Below, piece by piece: positions 10,239 through 22,200 of a stretch of DNA of 64,000 bases. Position numbers and translations under genes: made by a program. Source of the DNA: Beta vulgaris subsp. vulgaris (taxonomy: Eukaryota > Streptophyta > Magnoliopsida > Caryophyllales > Amaranthaceae); NCBI RefSeq assembly GCF_026745355.1, contig NC_079205.1, positions 2,115,283 through 2,179,282 on the forward strand, in the 5' to 3' direction. The notes under the pieces were generated by a model. The model did not search any database. It was not told the origin of the DNA and saw only the letters and a program-made list of their open reading frames with translations. The stretch's first letter is position 1. Each line of letters opens with the position of its first letter.

Positions 10239-13200
10239 ATGAATAAACAGGTGATTGAGGAAGAGTTGAAAAGGGGGTGGGAAGCAACAAGTCAGCTACG
10301 GAGTTTACTTGATCTTCCACCTGAAGAGAGAAGTCAATACATTAATAATGAAAAAATGAGAGAACTTATGCAAAATTATTCCAACATTATTGTCAATTCA
10401 TTTGACACTTCCATTTCCATCATTGATAAGATTGCTGAGTCCAGGAAATTGGGAGCTTCAATTGACCAAACAACAAACATCAATCCACCTAAGAGCAGGT
10501 ATAACACATCTTATTTATTTCTCCCTTTTTAGGTCTAACTAGAGGTTTCAATAGATCATATGTTGTTCCTCATTTGAATGCATACAATTCTATCTTATAT
10601 GGAACTGTCGCCGCACATATATATAAGCGGAATATTTGGAAGATAAAAATTAAGCGCGCGGAACCCTCTGGGCCAGAGCAAGATGGTTTGAACACCACAT
10701 GTAATACATCAGGTCTCGAGTTTGAGACTTGTCGCCATAGCAATGTATTCGATCATGTGGTAGTTGCTCTCTCCTTGTCCTCGAGACTAACTTGGTTACA
10801 TGAGGTGTTGGTTTCACTCATGTAACCCGGGATTTACCATTCACTAAGGGCATGGATCCTCGTCAAAAAAAAAAATAAGCGCAGCATGCAGATTTCTTAT
10901 TGCATACTCGTATAATTATGTCCTATGATATGACCTACCTACTACTTATGGCAGGTATGTAAAACTTTGACATTCATACTTATCCCATCAAATACAAATC
11001 ACAAATCTAAAAATGCATGTAAAGACAAATAATACTTGTTGACCTCGAATTAGAGACAGTATAAACTTGAAATTATTGGAATTGTTGCCGGAAGAAAAAC
11101 AAAGTTCTTTGTACTTTGCATATGAGCGAAGTTGGTAACCGAGCAGATGTAGTGGGTGGATGCAGAGCGGTTGGATATGAATGGGTAAGCTTTCATATCC
11201 ATCAGTGTATACTCAATTCGTTCCAATGGTGGATCCGTGGATATGATTTTTAATATCAAGACATGTCCATTATTACCCATCATGTTCGTACTTGTATCCA
11301 CTTCAATTAAAATGGATGTATGGCCAAAAACCATCAAATTCTCCCCTCCTATTATTCCTAGGAACACCCGTCACATGTAATTAACTTTTTCCTAAATAAA
11401 GGATAAAAAACTACTTCCTCTGTTTTTTTTTTGGAAATTTCTTCAAGTATCCCAGAAGTTTTAACGTAATTCTCAAATTACCTTTCACATTTGGAAAATT
11501 CCTCATATACCCCTGAATTTTGTATTTGGGCTCAAAATACCCTTATTATACACCGAAATTCAAGTGCATTAATTTCCTAAGGTACCCTTAAAACTTAAAC
11601 TTTGAACTTCAAAATTCAATAATGGTATTTTGATAATTAAGTCAAACCTCAAGGGTACCTCAGAAAATTTTCTTTTTTTAAATTTGCTACATTTCTATTT
11701 TGGGATATCAAGCTACCAACTTTAACTGACTATTTTGATTTCTCATAAGTAAAATTATAGCCATGCGTTGTTGAATTCATCTCGATATGTATATTCATAA
11801 TATCAAACTTTTATAATTTTTTACTTAAAAGGAATGGAACATATTAACGGTTAAAAATTGTCTTGAAAGTCGTGCAAAAACAATGTATCAAATATATATC
11901 ATAGGAAGTAAGTATTAGTGGCTCGATCGCATTATATTAGGGGTGGCACTTAGGTCGGGTTGCGTCAGGATCAGGTTGACCTGAATTCTATTTCAAATCA
12001 ATATCTCTAACCCAAACCCGACCCCATTCTAATTGCAGGTCAAAAACCATAACCCGGACCCAACATGCGAGGTTCCAACCGAGTTGACCCAAAACCAACT
12101 CAATATAACCTGGTTTATATTTTATAATTGCAATAATTATACATTAAATAATTAAACATTGCAAATCCGAACTTAAAATGTTAATTAAATAAAAAATTCA
12201 AACTTTAAAGGCATAACTAAGTCATCGGCTTCAAATTAAGAAATGGTCTTGGCCCAATATAAGTTTATACTTATAAAAAAAGGTGGCATGAGTTGTGAAA
12301 CTCGGGTTAATTTCAGGTTGACCCAACCCGAACCTAACCCAAATTCTAAATCAGGTTATTTTGGGTTATTTTCGGGTTCAAAAAGTCAACTCGAACCTAA
12401 CTTGTTGAAGTTTCATGTCGGATTGGGTTGATACGTTTTTTATTTTAGGTCGAAAACTTCAACCTAAACTTGGAAATTTTTGATTAAGTTCATGGCAAGT
12501 TATCAGGTTGGGCAACTTTTGCAGCCCTACTTTATATTATTTACATAAGTTATTGTTTTCAGCTTTCTTTTTTGCTGTTTTAACATTTTTTACACTTCTA
12601 TTGTTGTTTTAAACATGGATAAATCTCTTGAGAAATGTCTCTTAATTTTTCTTAGTACATCTCAAAAAAAAATTATCTGTTTTTTTACCATATACTCATG
12701 ACAATTTTTTTTTCTACCATATACCCTCGTCAGTTTCCAAATTCACCATCCCCCCCCCCCTCTAACACTAATTAACTAACCTAAACCTAAGCCAAATACT
12801 AACCAATAATCTAATATCCTTAACCCTAACCCTAACCACCCTTACCCCTTCCCTCCACTACCCCACCACCCTATAGCAATCGCCTTCCCCACCACCCTCG
12901 AAGCCCCCTTCCCTCCTTCCCCCGGATACCCTTTCCCCTTCAATCGCGCAACCCCCATCCCCTCATCCGCACGTAGCCCCCTCTCCTTCCGCCGGAATTG
13001 CGCAACCCTCTTCCCCCTCCCCTTCGAATTTCGATTTTTTTTCATTTCAAGGGTGGGATTGGCGAGAGTTGCGCGTTCGAAAATCTGGGTTCGGGGGTGG
13101 GGTTGTGAGTTCGAAAATCTGGGTTTTGGGTGGAGGTTGTGTCGGGGAAGGGGAGGGGGATTGTGGGGCTGCGGGGGAAGGGGTTGCGGGGAAGGGGAGT

Positions 13201-16200
13201 GAAAGGGGGGGTTGTGGGGGAGGGGGCTTCAATTCAGTGGTGGGGCAGTGGGGAAGGGGTAAGGGGTTGGAGAACATGGTGAAGCAACGCTGGCGAAACC
13301 ACCATGGTGCTTCATCCTTCGACCTCTCTCTTTCATCCTTACCGAGAAGATGCATGGCGAAGCAACGCGCTTCAATCGGCCATGGTGAAACCACCATGGC
13401 GCTTCATCCTTCGACCTCTCTCTTTTGTCCTCACCGAGAAGATGGCGAAGCAACGCGCTTCAATCGACCACGGCGAAACTACCATGGCACTTCATCCTTT
13501 GATCTCTCTTCGTTCAACGAGAAACCACCATGGCGAAACCAGATCCGCCGCTTCAATCGTCTGCACCGTTTCTTCTCTTTCGTCCTCACCATGGCAAAAC
13601 CAGATCCGTTCTCGCTTCAATCACGTTCAACGAGAAACGCGTAGCAATTCGGCCTCCGACGAAGCAAAATACTTGAATTTCCGATTTTTTTTCCTTTTTT
13701 TTCGTTTTCAAATGTAGATATTTTGCTTTAGGATCTCTTTTTGATTTTCAGTTTCTTTTTTTATTATTATTATATTTTTTGTAATTAGTCATTTAGTCTT
13801 AACCGTTGTTTTTTTTTTTTGTGCTTATATTGTCTTGTTACGAACATAATAGATCATTTTTATATTTCTATTTCTTAACTGACACTACATCTAATTGATA
13901 AAAAAGGGATCAGATAATAATAACAAGTGCAAGATTAATTAAAAATTAGAGGACGTAATGCTAGCTGTTATATACTTTCTTTTTAAACTGATTAAACTTA
14001 ATATTTCTCCACGTGACTGATGTCTAATTGATACCCTTGACTTAAATTTTTAACTACTTTAAGTACACTAATTAAGTTTTTTCATTATCATCAACAAGAA
14101 TCTTTATCGTCATCCCTCATCATCTTGGTGCTTGTTGCTTGCATCATACAATGATCATCATCATTTTAAATGATAATTTTGTGGTTATCAACATGTGTTT
14201 ACTCGAAATGACATAGAGTATCAACGTCATTATTAATATCTTCTTCGTCACAAGCTAAGGAGGAAATTAAATGAATATAGTACGATGATTTTGACGTACA
14301 ATGCTACATGACTACATCTTATATTAGTTGCCATGTTTGGAATAAAAATCAATAAGTGAACATCATTTATTATGTTTTCCCACCTATTACCTTACATTTG
14401 ACCCATAGAAATAAATTTTATTGGAACATTTAAAGCTTTTATTGCTTATTTTTGCAAAACTTGACAACAATTTTACATCTATAAAGGAAAATTTGACGAT
14501 TAAAATGAGACGAGGATACTAGATAGATCTTAGAAGGGGTAGAACGAGCTTTTGACAACAATGCTAAATTTCAAGTTGTCAGCTGTTCAAATTCTAGACA
14601 AAGTAATAATCTAATTTAAGGCTAAAGCACAAAAACTGAATACAAACTTCTTGCGCTTTCACATTAATATTGTTAGTTAGGCAAGTTTAATAGCCCAACA
14701 CGGTTAGTAGGTCCCGGAGACACGTTTTGGGTTTTGGGGGGTGTTAGAGGAAAATTGTAGACGAATAGAAAAAGTTGTTTGATTGCCCAAAGGGTCGAAA
14801 CCCACGCCCGCGGCCGGGATCGAACTTGCACCCGCAGGGTGGAACCTTCACTCGCGGGATTTGGCAATTTCCTTTCTTTTTTCGTGTTGTTTTTTTCTTA
14901 ATTCTTGTTATATTAGGATTCTTTATAGATCATTATTTATTTCCTAATAGATTGATAATTGTATTAGAAAAATAGATAATTATTAGTGTCTTTAGTCTAT
15001 TTAGATTAGATTTTGTTATATGCTAATTCTATTTTTTTTTTGATAATTTCTTCTCCATTTTATTATTGTAATCAAAATGAAATGAAATGGATGAGGCCTC
15101 TACTCAAAATAAGGTATTCCCCCACTAGGTGGGCGACATTTTTATAGTGCTAAAGCACACCCGATAGAGAGGAGTCCCCATCCATTACTGAGTTACAATT
15201 AAGTCACATACAAAATGCATCTTTTCCTATGCTATGAAGTACATCTTGCACTTTGAACCAAACATGAGAGATAGACAACTGGACAATTACATGAGATGTT
15301 ACAGACTAGAGGGCAGCCAGGAAGTGCAACTTCCTTCTTTGCACCCTGACATGCCACGCAGACACTCACAACCATGCAATAAATTCAGATAGACGATGAA
15401 GGCCTTGTTTGGCCATGGAGTCCGCTACAACATTTGCACTCCGGCTTCTATGAACAATTGATATGTCAAGGCCCCCTTTGCGAGTATTCCTTATGAAATT
15501 TAGTTGGAAGTTTAGATTCCATGGCCCTCCACTATCACTGTTGCACCAAAGGACAGCATTCTTTGAATCAGATTCGAGGATTATTTTTGCACCTTTTAAC
15601 TCCTCTTTTGCTGATGATATTTTCACGGCTCTATGAATCGCAAGTATTTCTGCGCAATTAATTTCCATGAAAGGTATCGGCGAGGAGAATAAACACATGA
15701 AATTTCCCGAGTGATTCCTTAAAACACCTCCTATTGCCGAGCGGGCACTGCAAGTATGAACTGAAGCATCTACATTCCATTTGATGATCTGAGAGGGAGG
15801 GGGGCACCATGAGACTGAGCTTTTGATTACGAGATCTGCCTTGCTATCATCCTTAATACCGGACCATTGCAGACATGATGGGTTGCGCATTATGTCTGTA
15901 GGATTGTATGGGAACTCATCTTTCCATCCCGATATCCACCAACCTAATCTCATGAGCACCATGTCTTTCAAAACCTTGACAGTTGACGGATTGTTTGAGA
16001 AAATACGCTGGTTTCTCTCCTTCCACAAGGTCCACACTATAATGAAAAAAACCGCAGACCAAACCTTTTTGAAAAAAGGTGAATTTTTTGGCCAAAACCA
16101 TTGCGTGAAAGCCTCCCGGAGACTAAGAGGGAATGCCCATTTAATTCGCCATAATCCGATCCACCATGACCATATTTGGGATGCTACGGGGCAGTGCAGT

Positions 16201-19200
16201 AGAAGGTGTTCTGCTGTTTCGGGTTCGGTCATACACAACGGACATATATTGCAATCACCGTGAATGATTCCAAGCGATGCCAGTTTGTCGCGAGTGTTTA
16301 TTTTCCCCAACAAAGCCAGCCAAACGAATAATTCAATTCTGTGAGGAACAAGTCCCACCCATACACCTCTGATTGCATCTTGATAATGAGGATGCTGAAG
16401 CTTGACGAGTTGCCTTGATACTGATTTTGTAGAGAATGAGCCAGATTTGGAGAAGGCCCAAATTAGATGATCTTGGGCCTGCCTTGCTGGGCACACTTGA
16501 AGTAGCAAGTTGTCAAGTCTTGCTTTTTCAATTGCATCTTGGGGCCTTAAAATCCTTTTCCATGAGAAACTCCACACCCAATTATACCCTTCCCAAAAAC
16601 CGAGTGACTCCACTGATGCGTTCGGATTCATGGTAATTGAGAATAGTCTTGGAAACTCTGATTTTAGAGAGGAGGATGAGAGCCATGAATCAAGCCAAAA
16701 ACGGGTTTGGGAGCCACTCCCGATATTCTTTCGAAACCCTTTGTAGAGTAATTCTTTCACATTTGCTTGATGGAATATGGCTGCACATATATGCCTCCAT
16801 GGGCCACCTGATTTCGGCACCTTGATGTCCGTGATTGATAAAGTGCCCTGATACTTGTATTTGTTACAAACCACTTGGCACCAAATAGGTGATGAATCGC
16901 TAAGGAGTCTCCACATCCATTTTGACAACATTGCTGAATTTTTATGGAATATGTTGCCTATGCCTAGGCCCCCCATGTCTTTCGGCAGTTGAGCAATCTT
17001 CCAGGCCACTAGAGGGATAGACCTTTTTTCCATATCTCCGGACCATAGAAATCTTCTAGTGATCTTATTTATCTTTTCGACCACCCCTTTAGGAATGGGG
17101 AAGAGTGACATAAAATAAAGAGGTAGGTTGGAAAGTGAAGATTTGATTAGGGTTAACCTACCTCCAATCGAAAGCATTCGCCCTTTCCATGTTGCAAGTT
17201 TCATTGAGATTTTGTTGATGATTGGATCCCATGCTTTAATTTTGTGAATGTTTTCCCCTATAGGCAAGCCCAAGTAGGTGAAGGGGATGTCACCGGTTTT
17301 GCAAAGTAGTGAATTTGCGGCTTCATTGAGCCACGTTTTTGATGTATTCATGCCTATGATTGAGCTTTTGTGAAAATTCACTTGTAATCCCGAAGCGAGG
17401 TGGAAAAGGATGAGTGCCATCTTGATGTTTTTTAATGACTCCAATCTAGCATCACTAAAAACCAATGTATCGTCCGCATATTGAAGATGCGTGATCTTTA
17501 AACCGTTTCTACAAACTTCCACGCCGCTCCACAACCCCATATTTGTAGCCTTCAAGATCACCTGATTTAGTGCTTCCCCAATAAGTACAAATAGGAAGGG
17601 AGATAGTGGATCTCCTTGCCTCAAGCCCCTTTTTAACTTGAACGGCGTACTAGGGGAGCCATTAACCAAGATTGATGCCGATGCCGTTGTGACGCAAGTC
17701 ATAATCCATTGACACCATTGCTCCGGAAATCTCATTTGCATTAAAATCCATTTGAGGAAACTCCATGAAACACTATCGTACGCTTTGTGAAAATCAAGCT
17801 TGAATAGGATTGCTTCAACCCCACTTTTTTTACATGAGTCAATGACTTCTCCTGCTACTAGTGCCCCGTCAAGTATTTGCCTTCCTTCAATGTAAGAAGA
17901 TTGAAGAGGCCCAATAAGTGAACTCATTATTTTCTGCAGCCTCTTTGCCATCACCTTAGCTATTATCTTGTACAAGCACCCGACCATACTTATTGGTCTA
18001 TAGTCTTTGAAATTTTTCGGATTGCTCATTTTTGGGATAAGAGCAATATATGCAACATTTGAGCCTTGAGGAAGTCGCGATGATTCCCAAAACTTGTGAA
18101 CCATCTCGTATATGTCGTGTTTTATAATTCCCCATGCACTTTTGATGAATTTAAAATTAAATCCATCCGGGCCCGGCGCTTTGTCTGAGCTACATGTAGA
18201 CACTGCTTCATCTATTTCTTCACATGAGAATGGGAGGGTTAGCTGTTCTGCTTGCTCATGAGTGACACACTTGAAATTTAAGTCTTCAAATAAGGGTCTG
18301 CAGCCATGCTCCTCTTTGAATATTTTTTTAAAATATGTAGTGGCCTCCCATTTTATGCGAGAAGGTTCATCAATTTTCAGCCCATCAACCTCCACGGTGG
18401 TTATTGAATTTTTCCTCCTTTTATTAGAAGCAATTGCATGGAAGAACATTGTGTTACGGTCTCCTTCTTTTAGCCACGTAACTCTCGAATTCTGGGCCCA
18501 ATACATCTCTCTTCGTTTTATCCATTTCCATAACTCAACTTGTGCTTCTTTGCGGTTTTCTAGCTCCTGAGTGTCAAGATCTCTTGTATTGTTGATGCTA
18601 TCCAGATGTTGAATTTCAGATTCAAATTTTTTTATCTTTGAGTCAATATTGCCAAACTCAGTGAGATTCCAAGACTTGAGCCGTTTCTTCACTTCTTTCA
18701 ATTTTCCGATGGTATGTAATGCCTCAGCATCTTGCCACACCGCTTTCACTATTTTCAAGCATTCCGGGTCCGAGAGCCAGCAATTCTGGAACCGAAAAGG
18801 TTTTGGACCCCAGTCTAGTTCTTTGTTATGTACTAGTAACGGACAATGATCCGACAGTCCCCTTTGCAGTAGGGATACTCTGAGATTCGGGAGGTTTGTT
18901 ATCCATTCTGGATTTACGAAAAGTCTGTCGAGGATGCTTCTTGAATTGCCACGAAACCAAGTGAATCCGCCACATGCTGGTGGGATTTCAAGAAGATGAG
19001 AGTCCTGCACGAAATCTTTAAAGTTAGTGCTGCCTGTCTGAGAGAAATAGTGACTTCCCCGTTCATTTTCATTGAGTACTTCATTAAAGTCGCCAATGAC
19101 TAGGCATGGGCGTGGATTGTTTTTTTGGAACTCCAATAACTCTCTCCACACTTCAGCTCTTTCCCCTACATCACATGGGTTATAAACATTGATGAGGGTG

Positions 19201-22200
19201 CATTCATAGTTTACTTCATGAAGGCAGCCACTGATCGCCATCCAGGACCTTGCTATTTTGGTGGATGCCATGGTGAAACTACTTTTGTTCCATAATGATA
19301 TGATTCCTCCTGAGTTACCTGCCGCTGGGCTAAAGATCCACTCCACATCATCTGCCTTCCAGTAAGTTTTTACTGATTTTTTTGTTATATCATCCATTTT
19401 TGTTTCTTGGATGAATACAAAGGTGGGATCATGTTGAAATATCATCTTCCTGAGAGAAGATCTTTTGGGTCTTGCTGTTAGACCCCTGATGTTCCATGAA
19501 ATCAGCAACATTTATTAACACGCTGTTGACATGAATTGTTCTGCTAGGGACTAGGCATTTGCCTCCCAATTTTGCCTTTGCTCTGCAAGAATCGATTCAA
19601 TTCGTTTTCTCAATTCTGCAACTGGCCCTTTGAAAGTGAGCCCTATGGTCTCTGCCATTTTGATCACATCATCAATGTGGATTATGCTAACATTATTTCT
19701 ATGTGGGGGGCTTGATTCTGCCTTTTGGGTGCCTGCTTTTTCACTCTTCAGTTTACTTCTTATCTCCATTTTTCTCCTTCTCTTTCTTTCTTTTTCTATT
19801 CTCGTCTGGATTGGGATGGCCTGTTCAAACCCTGGTGGGAAGAGGGGGCCTGAGCACGTTGAAGAGCCCATTGATGATATGGAAGAGGATATTGTTTTTC
19901 TACTTCTTAGCAGAGGCCCAAATTTGTTTTGCAACTGTATGGGAGATATATGATGTTCAGGGTGAGTTTGCATGTTTTTTTTGGTGGAATGTGTTGGGCT
20001 ATTGGTTGTGAATAATTTTGTTGGGCTCTCATTGTGGTTGTCTTGAGTTTTGATTGGTGATTGGCTTTGTTTTTTTGCAGGTGACCCAATGACAAGGTCC
20101 ACCTTTTGTGCAGCTTTATCTGTGGGGTCATGATTGGCTTCTATTGGATGGGTATTAATATCTGGTGGGGACTGCTTCTGATTTCCGAGGTTTTTTAATT
20201 CGCCCTCGATTTCTGTTCTCCTTAGTGGCTGTTCTTGTGTCTCATGATTGTGACGTTGTGTATTCTCTTCTTTTTTGCTTACGTCATTCACATTATGGCT
20301 TTTTGTCTCCTCATCATCATGATTTGAAATTTCAGTGGATGGGGACTTACCTGGAACTGCTTCTTTTTGTTTTGCTGAGGATTCTTCTGACTCTGATTCT
20401 GTCTCAGCGTTGCTTGGCCTTGATTTTGGGTAAATGATCTGCTGTTTTTCTGATACGAATACCGGATAATTCACCTCGTCTATTTGTAATTGAATTTTGC
20501 AATTGATGTCAAAAAGACAGTCAGTGATGATTAATATATGTGCACAGTCATACTCTCCATATAAGATTGATTTTACTCTTCCAAATATGCTCCCTATCTT
20601 GAGGAAGTTTCTGTATTCCCAAGCAATGAGTGGAGTCCCATAGATGTTTATCCATGTTTCCCTCCATAGAGCTGCACTATGCTTGTTCACGTTTCTGATT
20701 GCAATGAACCACCTTTCTAGCCATTTACTGTCTATCATATTTTGTTTGTCTTCAAGTGTCTCGAAGATTAGCAAGTGCTGCATTCCTCCCATAGCTTTTA
20801 TTTTAATGCAGTTAACTCCCTCTGCCATTATGTGGTCCATGATTGACTCAGCTTCTTGTAACGAGTCAGTAATACCAATGGCGCTGCGCTGGAATAATTC
20901 ATCATTCTCCTTACACCTTTCTCCTTCAATTGCTGCTGCGAACTCTCCATTTTCTTCTATTTCTTTTAGCGAGTTCCGGGTCTGTTCAGTGCTTTCTCCA
21001 AGACATCTCGAGCTCATTATTCTATGTCTGGAGGGAGTGGATTTGAGGAGGGTGACTTCTTGTCTGACATCACTAAATTGTTTTTTCTGATGTTTTTCTT
21101 TTTCATCTGGTGGAGTTTGGGATTGGTGAGGGGTTTTCTTTTTTTGATTTGGGTTTGGGTTTGAGTTTGGGTGAGTTCTTTCCTTTACCTGTGTACTGGG
21201 GTTCGCCACTTCCCGGTACGTTCTTGCATCTCTAAAGCTTGGTTTTGGATTATATTGCCGGTTTGTGATGGGGTTATTTGGAATGTGTGTATGGGTGGTT
21301 TGAGGTTTGTGGTTTTGATATATCTTTGGTGTGGGCTTGTCGTATTTCGCTGGGAATACTGTGATTTTTGACCCTTTTACTGACTTACCATGTTCATCTC
21401 GCAACGCCGTGTTCATCGATTGTGGAAAGTGGAATTTGACAAACGCAAATACTTGATCTGGGTTTTTCTGGGATGCAGGTATGAGTATGTTTGCTATGGC
21501 TCCGTGCGTTCGGAATATTTGTGATATTTCAGGGATGGTTATCGTTGCTGGGAGGTGGTTGATGAAGCACGTCCGCCGTGCTTGAGTTTGAGCTTGTCTC
21601 GTTTTCGAATGTTTGACAGTGGTCCATTGGAATTCTTTGTTTCTCTCTCTGGATGCTCTCTCCTCTCTCATCTCTCTTGAATTTCTTTATATGCTAATTC
21701 TATTAAGGATAGGATTTCATCCTTCATATAAAGGGGATTGGAATCATTATCTTATATGCTCATAAATTACGGGGAGAGATTACAAAGACTTTTAGGTTCC
21801 TAATTAGAGTTTTTGAGAGAGATTGTAATTCACGGGATCTGTGAGTTTGGGGCTTTACTAATATTCTTTGAAAAATTAGTAAAACAGTTTGTGGTTTTTC
21901 CTCTACTTGTTAAGAAAATGATTTTCACGTTACATTTCCGTTTATCATTGCTTTAATTTTCGCTTAAATTTGTTTATATTATTTACTTACTATTACACTT
22001 CTGCATAAGCCCTTACACATACTAATTAATTGTGAGAACTCTCGAAACTCAAGGCCCCAAAATTAATAAAATCATGAACCAATCATATATAACACGTAAA
22101 ACCTCGATTTTAAGAAAATGATAAAATCGTAAGTTCCTAGAAAAGCAATAAAAAATACTAGTTTAAGGCTTAAAACTAAGCTGAGTTAAGCATTTGATCA

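Larger units (their letters stand above)
15034..21686 (-). mobile_element. Intact L1-type LINE with RRM-bearing ORF1 and RNase H (BNR-like)
   Basis: On the minus strand it runs from GAAATTCAAGAGAG (21686) to a poly(A) tail (T run at 15032-15041). The 18-bp flanks TTATATGCTAATTCTATT at 15016-15033 and 21687-21704 are identical. Both ORFs are uninterrupted: ORF1 706 aa, a 39-bp gap, ORF2 1381 aa. ORF1's ATG is only about 15 bases from the 5' end, so the 5' UTR is very short or the copy is slightly truncated. Identical flanks and open frames point to a recent insertion. It sits antisense in WRKY intron 1. Confidence 0.93.
14669..22020 (+). mobile_element. Possible solo LTR, split by the LINE
   Basis: A TGTTAGTTAGG start at 14669, a TATA-like CATATAAAGGGG just past the LINE (about 21735), and a 3' part with TTTGTGGTTTTTCCTCTA and TTTTCACGTTAC resemble a plant copia LTR with the LINE removed. 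The end near 22020 is a guess and no matching target duplication was found. A B-box-like AGTTCGATCCC lies on the minus strand at about 14820. Confidence 0.35.

Noticed and set aside
12821..12840. Telomere-like CCCTAA repeats
   Set aside because: Only about two units within a C-rich stretch; no array.
13069..13717. Overlapping frames on both strands near 13 kb
   Set aside because: They follow a 92-bp tandem repeat and show no known domain or start context.
15823..21371. Many plus-strand frames of 60-150 codons
   Set aside because: Antisense shadows of the LINE ORFs.
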